Below, in pieces: positions 33,630 through 45,010 of a DNA stretch of 64,000 bases. The stretch's first letter is position 1. Every line of letters begins with the position of its first letter. The notes under the pieces are model-generated. The model ran no database searches. It saw nothing but the letters and a program-made list of their open reading frames with translations, and was not told the origin of the DNA. The DNA comes from Brachyhypopomus gauderio (lineage: Eukaryota > Chordata > Actinopteri > Gymnotiformes > Hypopomidae), in NCBI RefSeq assembly GCF_052324685.1, contig NW_027506917.1, positions 372,001 to 436,000 on the forward strand, given 5' to 3'. The position numbers and the translations under genes were made by a program.

Positions 33630-35272
33630 CAGTTAGGGCCAGACAGTGGACAGTGACACAAGTTTTGTTATTTTAGATGTTTACAAAAACATGTTCAGAA
33701 ATACAATCATATATATAATATGGGCTGAAAGTGCACACTCCCAGCTGCAATATGAGAGTTTCCACATCCAAATCGGAGAAAGGGTTTAGGAGTCATAGCT
33801 CTGTAATGCATAGCCTCCTCTTTTTCAAGGGACCAAAAGTAATTGGACAATGGACTCTAAGGGCTGCAATTAACTCTGAAGGCGTCTCCCTCGTTAACCT
33901 GTAATCAATGAAGTAGTTAAAAGGTCTGGGGTTGATTCCAGGTGTGTGGTTTTGCATTTGGAAGCTGTTGCTGTGACCAGACAACATGCGGTCAAAGGAA
34001 CTCTCAATTGAGGTGAAGCAGAACATCCTGAGGCTGAAAAAAAAGAAAGAATCCATCAGAGAGATAGCAGACATGCTTGGAGTAGCAAAATCAACAGTCG
34101 GGTACATTCTGAGAAAAAAGGAATTGACTGGTGAGCTTGGGAACTCAAAAAGGCCTGGGCGTCCACGGATGACAACAGTGGTGGATGATCGCCGCATACT
34201 TTCTTTGGTGAAGAAGAACCCGTTCACAACATCAACTGAAGTCCAGAACACTCTCAGTGAAGTAGGTGTATCTGTCTCTAAGTCAACAGTAAAGAGAAGA
34301 CTCCATGAAAGTAAATACAAAGGGTTCACATCTAGATGCAAACCATTCATCAATTCCAAAAATAGACAGGCCAGAGTTAAATTTGCCGAAAAACACCTCA
34401 AGAAGCCAGCTCAGTTCTGGAAAAGTATTCTATGGACAGATGAGACAAAGATCAACCTGTACCAGAATGATGGGAAGAAAAAAGTTTGGAGAAGAAAGGG
34501 AACGGCACATGATCCAAGGCACACCACATCCTCTGTAAAACATGGTGGAGGCAACGTGATGGCATGGGCATGCATGGCTTTCAATGGCACTGGGTCACTT
34601 GTGTTTATTGATGACATAACAGCAGACAAGAGTAGCCGGATGAATTCTGAAGTGTACCGGGATATACTTTCAGCCCAGATTCAGCCAAATGCTGCAAAGT
34701 TGATCGGACGACGCTTCATAGTACAGATGGACAATGACCCCAAGCATACAGCCAAAGCTACCCAGGAGTTCATGAGTGCAAAAAAGTGGAACATTCTGCA
34801 ATGGCCAAGTCAATCACCAGATCTTAACCCAATTGAGCATGCATTTCACAAATCCAGACTTAAGACGGAAAGACCCACAAACTAGCAAGACCTGAAGGCT
34901 GCGGCTGTAAAGGCCTGGCAAAGCATTAAGAAGGAGGAAACCCAGCATTTGGTGATGTCCATGGGTTCCAGACTTAAGGCAGTGATTGCCTCCAAAGGAT
35001 TCGCAACAAAATATTGAAAATAAAAATCTTTTGTTTGGGTTATGTTTATTTGTCCAACTACTTTTGAGCTCCTAAAATGTGGAGTGTTTGTAAAGAAATG
35101 TGTACAACTCCTACATTTTCTATCAGATATTTTTGTTCAACCCTTCAAATTAAACGTTACAATCTGCACTTGAATTCTGTTGTAGAGGTTTCATTTCAAA
35201 TCCAATGTGGTGGCATGCAGAGCCCAACTCGCGAAAATTGTGTCACTGTCCAAATATTTCTGGCCCTAACTG
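33630..35272 (+). mobile_element. Tc1-type DNA transposon, nearly intact
   Basis: Inverted ends start CAGTTAGGGCCAGA on both strands, flanked by TA at 33628-33629 and 35273-35274. A second shared phrase, GGACAGTGACACAA, follows in each. The transposase opens at 33986 (MRSKELSIEVKQNILRL). It has a paired helix-turn-helix region, an AT-hook-like GRPR, and a complete catalytic core: ILWTDETK, FIVQMDNDPKH and SPDLNPIEH. The reading frame stops after 299 residues at 34883-34885 with TAG where relatives have a Lys codon. The same frame then continues (QDLKAAAVKAWQSIKKEE) to a natural stop near 35015. A small in-frame loss after IEHAFH shortens the helix. It is young compared with the Tc1 copy at 1098, and a different family. 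Confidence 0.93.
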
Positions 35273-35589
35273 TATGTATATATCCGCAGTTACAATTATA
35301 ATAATTTATATTATTATTTATATTACTATTATTATTTAATTATTATTATTACTATTGTTATTATTTTAAACAGTTTACAAAGGTGTCGTAAAATGTAGCA
35401 GTAGTGTCGTAAAGTGTTAACGCATGCGCAAAATATCTGCCCGATACGTCCCTGGGCCAATCGCAACACGCATGCGCACATTTTCTCACGCATGCTCGGT
35501 ACGGATCGGGCAGAGTGTACGGATCAGGGACCACAGGGTTGTGGCGTTGTCCAATCAACGATTTCCCAGGCTTTCCCACTGGGACCTAC

Positions 35590-35790
35590 CTTTTCCGGTT
35601 TGTTAATGTCGTGTTTTTGTTAATGTTGTTGTGTTTTTGTAATTTGTAATTGGGCTTAGTTAATGTTGTGATTTTGTTAATGTCGTTGGGTTTTTGTAAT
35701 TTGTAATTGTGTTTAGTTAATGTCATTGTGTTTTTGTTAATGACATTGTGTTTTTGTCATTTGTAATTGTGCTTAGTAAGTATCATTGTG
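35590..35790. repeat. T-rich imperfect tandem repeat
   Basis: Units of about 57 bases built from TTTTTGTAATTTGTAATTG and TTAGTTAATGTCATTG phrases, about three copies with drift. No coding role. The preceding 35400-35530 has several CGCATGCGC-like phrases without an assigned function. Confidence 0.6.
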
Positions 35791-36446
35791 GTTGGCACTT
35801 CACGGCCACCGTAGTGTACAGACTGGTACACACCGTATATGAAGGGAGAATTGAACCCAAATGCCGTTAGAAACCAATAAGGATGAATGCTTATCACTGG
35901 GACTGTGTGTATGAAATAAAACACACGCAAACAAACAGAAAGCACAGCATAAAACCACTATGCATACACACAGTGGCAAAACGAAACTCAAAAGGATGCG
36001 GAAAACTCAACGCATAAAAATAAAGCACAACCGTAGAATGGAAAACAACGTGGAATACTCAACATGTGAAAAGGCAAAACTAAACCGTATAGACACGGGA
36101 GGAAAATAACAAAGGCAACTGAAAGAACGCGGAAGAAACTCGACGCGTAAAACGAAACCAAGGACGCCAGGGGAAGTGACCGGCAACAGGCGAACGCCGC
36201 AACAAAACAAAACCCTTCCCAAAATAAAAGAGTAACTGACAGGAAGAGATAAGACTGGAGGAAAACTTGAGATGGGCCAGAAGTGGCGCAGGAGGTAGAT
36301 ACTCGAATAAGTAAAAGTAAAAGGTAGAGAGAGAGAACAAGAGAAAGAGAGTAAGGTGGAGAGAAACATTCACACGGGAATGCACTAGGACTGACTCGGT
36401 GCCTCTTATGGAGGTAGAAGGTGTGGCATCCAAGCCAGCCCTGACA
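35787..36446 (-). repeat. Possible LTR-like sequence, minus strand
   Basis: On the minus strand it starts TGTCAGGGCTGG and ends CCAACCACA. It is pyrimidine-rich with long open stretches that have no protein motif. A plausible TTTTATTT region lies in the second half. No target duplication was found, so the call is weak. The long minus-strand open frames here are compositional. Confidence 0.25.
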
Positions 36447-36830
36447 CAGCCAGCAAGGCATCATTAGGGCAGCTAGTGTGTTTGGCACACCTTTACTGCC
36501 TCCGTCTGCTGCCCTCAAAACTGAATCTATGGAATAGGGGAAAAACCCATTTAGAACTCAGAATAAATAGAGGAACAGTACAGATAGAACAATCCTAAAT
36601 TGCATTTTTGAATAATAAAGTACTACATATAAGCATATACCACTTAGAGCATTCAATTGTTATATAGTACACTATGCCTGACCCAGATTTTTCTGGTCCA
36701 TAAGCAACAACTTGATAAGCTCATCCAATATTACATTGCACCTTGCTTATTACTCAATATCAGTGGCCCAGACTATGTAATTTGGTGGCTGTCCTCTAGT
36801 CTCATGCCCAGTTCCATTTACTAACCTGAC

Positions 36831-38961
36831 TTAGTTCTGAAGACCTTCTGAAAACCACTGATGTGCCAGAACATCCTCGAGCACAGGACGTTTTTCAGGG
36901 TCCTTTTGCAGACACCATGTTAGCAGATGGCGGCAGTCTGTGTGTGTAGCAACGGGATTAGTTGAGAAAGAAAATCAGTTACCATCTGAAACCTCTGATC
37001 TGACTGTTCTAATGGCTTATTCAAAGTTTTTAAATGACAGAACTGTACAGAAACCTTCATCACTAACAAAAACTAAAAAGACTGAACAAGTCTTTTTTAT
37101 AATTTTAAGACGGTTACAAAATGTTGTATTGCCAATTCTCCATTCTTCATTAGTACATTTTATCAATCTGTGGTTGTGTATTACATTACCAGATGAAATA
37201 ATTACATAAATGATCATTTTGCAATTTAGAATTTCTAGTTATCTTGAAGATGCTTCTGCCTTTTCACCTCTGGATGGGTTTCCCTTGAAGCAGAGGTCTG
37301 CCTCAACAATGTCCTCCTCCTTCTCAAAGGGCACATCTCCACAGATAATGCTGTAGAGGAGCACACCCAGACTCCAGATGGTGGCTTGACGGCCCTCATA
37401 CGTCCTGTCAATCAGCCATTCAGGTGGGCGGTATACCTTGGTGCCTGAGACAACGAGAGAATCATCAGTAACAAAATACTAAGTCTCTAATTTGATCCCA
37501 TTTTTTAACTTGAGGTGCACATTTCATTCCTATGGTGAATAACCTTCAAAGCGCCTGTAGGGTCCGGTCTTAAGCAGATCGCCACAACCAAAGTCGATCA
37601 ACTTGACGTCAAGGGTGTCGGTGTTGACCAGAAGGTTTTCTTCCTTGACGTCTCTATGCAGAACTCCACGGTCACGGCAGTGAAGGACAGCCTGAACCAC
37701 CTGACGCATGATCAATCGTGCCAGTGGCTCAGGTAGTTGGTATTGATGCAAGTCCAAGAAATCAAACAGGTCCATGCAGGGGATGGGTCGCTCCAGAATC
37801 AAGATGAAGCAGTCGCAATCAAACCATTCTAGCAGCTCCACAATATGCTGACAACGAGGTGGCTTGCACACCATCTCCATTAAAGCCACCTCTAAGGGGA
37901 GACTGCGAGTTTCGCCGGGCTAAAATTAGGGAACACATGGTTAGTATGGGTTTGAAGTTTTATAGTGGAATTATGGTTAGCAGGTTAACATGAAAGGGAT
38001 CTGGATTGGTACCAATCATTAGATGAAACCTGAATCTAAAAGTGAACTGTTTTCCATTCGTGTTGGGAGGAGTCACTGAATGGAAAATTAACAGCTTTGC
38101 GTTTATAGTCCCTTTGCAGTTTTACCCATCTAAAAAGTTCCAGACATTGTTGCAATATTACATAAGTAAAGATATTGAACTTACAACAGTGATGAACCGT
38201 TCTGTGTGATGCTTCGGCACAAATTTAATGGCGATCTGGTCACATAAAAAACACAGCAAGTGAAGTTGTTTACACAAAACAGTCAGTACATTTAACATAT
38301 ATCTAAGGGCTTGCAGATGGTAGCCACAGCTTCTCAGGTAACTCATAAATCTGGAGTCTGATAAATACTCATCCACAGATTGTCAAGCTTATTACATTGT
38401 ATAATCAGGATCTTTGTGTTCAAAAAGTGGAAAAAGGTCAAGGCACATTAGATTTGACCACTTGATTGCCATGTGAATAACAAAGGCTCTCTAGGGAAAA
38501 TAGCTCCTTTCAAAGTTCTAATCACAATCTAAAATAGAAATTAAGTCCCAAAATCATTCTTGTATTGTGTGCTGATGCTCACCTGTTTTCCATCAGCCTT
38601 GCGGACTCCTGCATACACTGAGCCGTATCCTCCTGTGCCCAGGAGATCTCCCACAGTGTAGCGTGAATTGAAGCTCACTACATGAAACAAAAACAAGTTA
38701 CATCATTGTACAACATAAGATTCAGTCAAAATAAATTTCAGCAGGTGTAAAATGCTGGTAGTGTTGAGGGTGCTATTCTAGACAGACCTTTGCACTCCTC
38801 CTCTTTCTTCTCTCTCTTCTTCTTCTTTGCCCGCGTCTCCATGGGGTGGGGTGTCAAGTCTTGAGGAGCATCCCCTTTCCTCTTCCTACTCCGCCTCAGA
38901 GGTTCCTCTTCTCGCCCTCGCTTTGCAGACAACTTGCAGCTTCTGCTCACCTTGCGCTCAG
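36831..38961 (-). CDS. Pim-like serine/threonine kinase, first exon not found
   Basis: Six minus-strand exons join in phase: 38961-38788, 38677-38583, 38235-38185, 37919-37544, 37444-37268 and 36937-36831, giving 325 residues plus stop. Order: a Lys/Arg-rich N-terminal part (KRKGDAPQ; RAKKKKREKKEEE, likely nuclear import), Gly loop (LLGTGGYGSVYAG), the ATP-binding Lys (IAIKFV), hinge region (LILERPIPCMDL), catalytic loop HRDVKEENLL, metal-binding DFGCGDLL, the Pim-type PPEWL in place of APE, and the last helix (LLTWCLQKDPEKRPVLEDVL). All catalytic residues are present, so an active kinase is likely. Pim kinases are constitutively active and controlled by abundance. Teleosts have large expansions of pim-like genes. 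The exon 5' of 38961, with the start codon, is not evident by eye. Confidence 0.88.
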
Positions 38962-39840
38962 CTAAAATGAAGAGAACACAATGTTTATGTAACCTTTAAG
39001 TAACGTTAGGATTATTTTAACATTAACCAATGGTTGACACATCTGAATTATACAAGTAAAAAAAAACATATTCCACATTTCAAACAGAATATAATCAAAT
39101 ACAAATAAATTTAATTGAAATAGAAATACTAGTTGAAATATGAATCACTGCTGTTTCCCCATGTTTTTCTGCATCCTCTCTTTCTCATCCTCAATCATTT
39201 CTAAATCATTTCTTTGAAGAAAATGTAACTCGTGTGCTTGAAGAAAATGTATATGTACTATATGCACTGTAAATACAATTTCATCTTTCTTTGTTTAGAC
39301 ATTAGACTGCAGAAGCCTATGCCAATCTCGCCAGTAAACCACAGAGGGAGTAAATGTAGGCACTCCTTCAATGCTTGCTTTAAAACCATAGGATACATAG
39401 GCAGTATCAAAACACAAACTACTGAGAGACAGCAATTTTAGTTGTAATTTTAGAGACCATTTTGTGTTAATGCATCATTTATATTGGGGGTCTTTTATTT
39501 TGACATTTGGGGGGTTTGTGTTTTGTGGAGTGGCGAGATTACAGCTCGCGTTGTGTTCGGTGGATTGCTCCTACTTGCGAGGTGGATTAAAAAAAGTTAA
39601 TAGTCCCATCCGTTGGCTCTAGTGTGGAATTTTGTTGAATAAGGCCTTTGTTCGGAAGCTAGAGTTTATTTTAAACTCCCACGCCTTTCATTACTAACAC
39701 ACCCGATAATTATATCTGAGAATTATATATATGAGCAAATATAGTGTGTGTATCCTTATTTGTAGTAGTAATTCCGATCGCAAGATACATGCAAGGTAGG
39801 ATGTGTTAGCTCAGTGGAAGTGGAAATTACCCAACACAAT
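38962..39840. other. Noncoding stretch upstream of the kinase
   Basis: Should hold the kinase's first exon and promoter on the minus strand, but I cannot point to either. The rest is AT-rich DNA. Confidence 0.4.
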
Positions 39841-39849
39841 TTAGTTTGT

Positions 39850-40145
39850 ATAGGCCAAACTACGGCCCCTTAGGCTTTTTAATCCGACCCGCCAAACCTG
39901 TCTAAATGATAGTAAGAACGTCATTCATTTTCCCTTTTTACCCTTTCATCTGCAATACCATCATTTCCCCAATAGATGGCGCATTAATCCAGACACATTG
40001 ACCTCCGTTGGAGTGTAACTTTCCTGCTGCCGTTTTGCCCTTCGGTAAAAATGAGAGGAGCAAAGAAAAGAAAAGAAAAGTGGACACGGAATGCCGAGTG
40101 TCTAAAAAAGAGTGGACAACAAAATATTTTTTCACGGAGGTCCAG
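39850..40145 (+). pseudogene. hAT fragment with transposase start, plus strand
   Basis: A hAT-like end phrase (GGCCAAACTACGGCCCC) near 39853 is followed at 40073-40140 by KRKVDTECRVSKKEWTTKYF then FTEVQ, the same N-terminal sequence type as the minus-strand fragment at 12955-13310. The zinc finger and the remainder are missing. Confidence 0.6.
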
Positions 40146-41289
40146 CACAATCAACTGACTGCAATAAAACATTCAAGTCTAGTCTTGCTTGTAAGCTCAC
40201 ATTGTCCTTGCCCACAGAAGTGGGTACAAAGCACAAACTCCTTATATCACACAGACTGCTGCTGCATGCCACTGTTTAAAACTGGCCAGGTGATACCCAA
40301 TACTTAAATAAGCCATGTTACATAGATTACAAAGATTAATAGATATATGCTTTGGCAGCAGTCCAGATGAGGTATCAGAAGCCAGCAAAGCAGCATGACA
40401 ATGTTTTGTTTAGATTGTTTGGGGGTGTACTAAAATAGTGAAAAATGAAATACATTCAAATTCATTTGTCTTCCTCTGGTCCATCTGGTTCGTTCATTTG
40501 TCTTCCCCTGTTTGTAATAAATACTGTCCACATGTTTCATAATACAAATATGCAGTCATGGTCACTTGGCAGTCATGGCTGAGTTGTTGTTATTCACATT
40601 CCCTTATAATAATACAGCTGACTGTCGAATGTTTAGGAGCAAGGAAATTTCATGACTGGATTTGTTGCACAGGTGGCATATTGTCACAGTTCCACGCTGG
40701 AAAGCACTGAGCTCCTGAGAGTGACCCATTCACAAATGTTTGTAAAAACAGTACGCGTGCCTAGTAAAAATATCTTATCAATGTCTATATGAAAGAAGAG
40801 GATCTGCCTCAGAACCTCGCCTTGAACATGGGGTTGAGCAAGGTGTCTCTGCCTCTCCATGTCAGGGCCTAAATGCAAAACACCAACCCAGGGCACAGAA
40901 GATGCATGAGCGTGTACTGTTAAGATCATCAGGTCTATAAGAAGGGCTACAGTGCCATGTGAATTCATTACAATGTTGAAGACTATGTGATGTCTCATTT
41001 TCTGATAAAACTGATGTTTTACTGGTCAGGTCATGTGCAGAAAGCTGATGGTTCTGCACCTCTGCCAGACCTTACAAACAAATAAATGTTTTTTTTTCTA
41101 CTTTATCATGCATGGTTGTTTGGTTTGTTGAATATGCATGTAATCTTCAGTGTTACACAGTACCAGTGTGGAGTGGACCTGTGGGCTGGTGGATGTCCCA
41201 TATAGATGGTCCTTCTGCAGGCATGCTAACATGGCTGACATTTAAGGGTCCGGCCGTACTTCCGCCGTGGATCACTGGCTCTTGGGGGT
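40146..41289. other. Noncoding stretch before copy B
   Basis: No exon supported. Its right edge, at 41289, is the junction with copy B. Part of it (near 40930-40990) echoes the first 180 bases of the copies: AAGAAGGGCTA, GTGCCATGTGA and TCATTA occur in the same order here and at 41397-41430. Confidence 0.5.
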
Positions 41290-42386
41290 TGTAGGACACA
41301 CCTGAAAATCCCACAGCAGGTAAAGTGAACCCCAGCACGCCTCACAGTGAGGCTCAAATGCCTTGTAAGTGTTTCCCAATGAACAAGTAATTATAAGAAG
41401 GGCTATGGTGCCATGTGATGTCATTAGAATGTGGGGAGAATGCTTAAGAATTTGTGATGTTGGAAATCTGTTTCTTTTTAAAAATGTTTATTTTTATTTG
41501 CTTTATTCATGGCCACATAATGTTAACACATATATGTAACATGGTGGGATTTATGAAAATTGTGCTGAGTCAAAGAAATCAAAGAAATAACCCATGCTCC
41601 ATTAATTATATTATCCTGTACACATGAAATAAAGAGCTTGACAGTCATCAATAGAATAAATATACATGTTATTTTTCTGAACCTTAGAAACCTACTACAT
41701 AAATGTGTATATTTAATTTTTTATTATTATGAATAAGCCTATGGAAATCCATACTCATAAGAACTAAATATACTGTCTTACATAGAAGTATAAAATTATG
41801 TACAGTATATGAAAATGTATTTTTCTCACCATGAGTGGTACAACCTGGTGTGTCTATGAAGTTGTTTTGTTCCTGCCCAGGCCTTGGCTGGTCAATTCTG
41901 CAGGGGTAAAAACTCATTCTCAAGGTGAAAAATAGAAAGGATAGAAAGGATAGAAAGATCTACAAAAAATAGAAAGTAAATCAGATCTTATTTGTAAGAT
42001 TTGTAAAATTTGTAAGGGTTGTAAGTCACAGAGCAAAATCTCATACAACCAATTCTGAGCTTTTCAGCATCAAAATTGAAATCAAAACATTCCACCTTCC
42101 CAACCAAACATTCTAAACCAAACATTCCAAAGTTGAGTAGCACATGTAATATCACAACTTCCAATTTTTTAACCAAAACACCAAATCAGCCAGGCTGCTA
42201 CAATAACCTGATGCAGCCTGGCTTGTATACACCTTTCATACACCTTTTCCCTGGTCAAAGTCAGGCACTTTCAATGTCTATTTTCTTTCAATTTCTATTT
42301 TCAATATTTTCCAGTACCTTACAGCTTAGGTGTAATTACAAATCAGTGATTCTTGAGACAAGGGACAAAACGGGGTTACAAATATA

Positions 42387-43959
42387 CACTGCTCAAAAAA
42401 ATAAAGGGAACCCTTAAACAACACAATATAATTCCAAGTCAACCACACTTCTGTGAAACCAACCTGTTCAGTTAGGAAGCAACACTGATTGTGAATCAAT
42501 TTAACCTGCTGTTGTGCAAATGGAATAGACAACAGGTAGAAATGAGAGGCAATTAGCAAGACCCCCCCATAAAGGAGTGGTTCTGCAGGTGGGGACCACA
42601 GACCACTTCTCAGTACCTATGCTTTCTGGCTGATGTTTTGGTCACTTTTGAATGTTGGTGGTCCTTTCACACTCGTGGTAGCATGAGACGGACTTTACAA
42701 CCCACACGAGTGGCTCAGGTAGTGCAGCTCATCCAGGATGCCACATCAATGCGAGCTGTGGCAAGAAGGTTTGCTATGTCTGTCAGCGTAGTGTCCAGAG
42801 GCTGGAGGCGCTACCAGGAGACAGGCCAGTACACCAGGAGACGTGGAGGAGGCCGTAGGAGGGCAACAACCCAGCAGCAGGACCACTACCTCCGCCTTTG
42901 TGCAAGCAGGAACAGGAGGAACACTGCCAGAGCCCTGCAAAATGACCTCCAGCAGGCCACAAATGTGCATGTGTCTGCACAAGCGGTTAGAAACCGACTC
43001 CATGAGGATGGTATGAGAGACCGACGTCCACAGATGGGGGGTTGTGCTCACAGCCCAACACCGTGCAGCACGCTTGGCATTTGCCAGAGAACACCAGGAT
43101 TGGCAAATTCGCCACTGGCACCTTGTGCTCTTCACAGATGAAAACAGGTTCACACTGAGCACGTGACAGACATAACAGAGTCTGGAGACGCCGTGGAGAG
43201 CGATATGCTGCCTGCAACATCCTTCAGCATGACCGGTTTGGCAGTGGGTCAGTAATGGTGTGGGGTGGCATTTCATTGGAGGGCCACACAGCCCTCCATG
43301 TGCTCACCAGAGGTAGCCTGACTGCCATTAGGTACCGAGATGAGATCCTCAGACCCCTTGTGAGACCATATGCTGGTGCGGTTGGCCCTGGGTTCCTCCT
43401 AATGCAGGACAATGTTAGACCTCATGTGGCTGGAGTGTGTCAGCAGTTCCTGCAATGTGAAGGCATTGAAGCTATGGACTGGCCCGCCCGTTCCCCAGAC
43501 CTGATTGAGCACATCTGGGACATCATGTCTCACTCCATCCACCAACGTCACGTTGCACCACAGACTGTCCAGGAGTTGGCGGATGCTTTAGTCCAGGTCT
43601 GGGAGGTGATCCCTCAGGAGACCATCCGCCACTTCATCAGGAGCATGCCCAGGCGTTGTAGGGAGGTCATACAGGCATGTGGAGGCCACACACAATACTG
43701 AGCCTCATTTTGACTTGTTTTAAGGACATTACATCAAAGTTGGATCAGCCTGTAGTGTGTTTTTCCACTTTAATTTTGTGTGTGGCTCCAAATGACGGCC
43801 TCCATTGGTTAATAAATGTGATTTCCATTGATGATTTTTGTGTGATTTTGTTGTCAGCACATTCAACTTTGTACAGAACAAAGTATTCAATGAGAATATT
43901 TCATTCATTCAGATCTAGGATGTGTTATTTGAGTGTTCCCTTTATTTTTTTGAGCAGTG
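42387..43959 (+). mobile_element. Tc1-type DNA transposon with both ends
   Basis: Inverted ends CACTGCTCAAAAAAATAAAG and its complement close a 1,573-bp element, flanked by TA at 42385-42386 and 43960-43961. The transposase, 42683-43701, has the same two frame breaks and the same missing Asn-Pro as the copy at 1098, so it was dead before the duplication. The left flank is not P-type sequence, whereas the right flank is the P-type intron starting TAATAAGTATG. Confidence 0.92.
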
Positions 43960-43961
43960 TA

Positions 43962-45010
43962 TAATAAGTATGAACTCCTAATAATTATATTATTTCTTTA
44001 AGTGATAGAATATTTAAAAGGTAATCACAGTAAATAGTATATGTCTTTTATATCCAGCAGTTTCAAAAACTGAGGAAATAAGGGATGAGGATACAGAGAG
44101 AAGGGAAAGTGAGATTGAACAAAGAGAGAACATGGCTAGTGAGGAGAGACAGGGAGAGCTAATACAACCCAGTGAGCCAGCAGCCAGTCAGCATAACCAT
44201 CAGCCAGAAGCCAGCCAATCAGAGCTATTGAAAAAATTTAAGAGACAAGAAAGAATCATGAGGAAAACAAAGGCAGCACTACAAAAAATAAGGAAGGAAA
44301 ATGCCACTCTCAAGAGACACAGAAAGTTAGGGACACAAAACTTAAGAAAACGTTTTCAAAAGATCAAATGAAAGCATTAGGCAGACTAACCACAAAAGGG
44401 ATGAAATTGAGCAATGAGACAATTAAGAAGGCGTTGAAAATTGGCTTTACTGCTGGTGGGACAGGTTACAAGACCCTGCAGGAACTGCAAATTCCCCTGC
44501 CAGGAATAAGAACCCTACAGAGAAGGATACAATGCGTTAGATTTGAGCCTGGTGTGCTGACAGAGGTGTTTGATTTCCTTAAACTGAAGGTAGATGGGTT
44601 GACAGAGATTGAACGGGAATGTGTGTTGACCTTGGATGAAATGGCAATCACACCAAGTGTGGAGTTGCATATGCTTACCGGCAAACTCTACGGTGATGTG
44701 ACTTTGCCAGGTCACACAGGAGTAGCAACACATGCTTGTGTCTTTATGCTGGCTGGAAGCACAAACACGGTGGAAGCAAGTAGTGGCATATCATTTCACT
44801 GGCAATACTACCAACAGAGCACAGTACAGGCCAATAATTATTGAATTAATACAAAGGGCAGCATCCATAGGGCTACATGTGTTCAACGTCACCACTGACA
44901 TGGGTAGCCCTAAGCAGGCCATGTGGAGATCCTTTGGGGTCAACCTCAATAAAACATCTGGGCCACATCCATCAACACCAGACAGACAACTTTATTTCAT
45001 GCCTGATGTC
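43962..45010 (+). mobile_element. P-type (THAP9-like) transposon fragment, first piece, copy B
   Basis: Same as 2611-3517 but longer at the left. It keeps the P-type intron and the exon start (acceptor ATATCCAG near 44060), both lost from copy A. MASEERQGELIQ begins at 44132. The frame changes are at the same two places as in A. It ends at the CAGAGCCGG repeat, and the possible C-terminal piece follows at 45458-45850. Confidence 0.85.

Noticed and set aside
33793-34401. Minus-strand 202-codon open frame in the Tc1 element
   Set aside because: Complementary-strand shadow of a clear transposase.
35988-36518. Minus-strand open frame of 176 codons
   Set aside because: Ser/Leu/Phe-rich composition from pyrimidine-rich DNA, three overlapping open frames, no motif or splice context.
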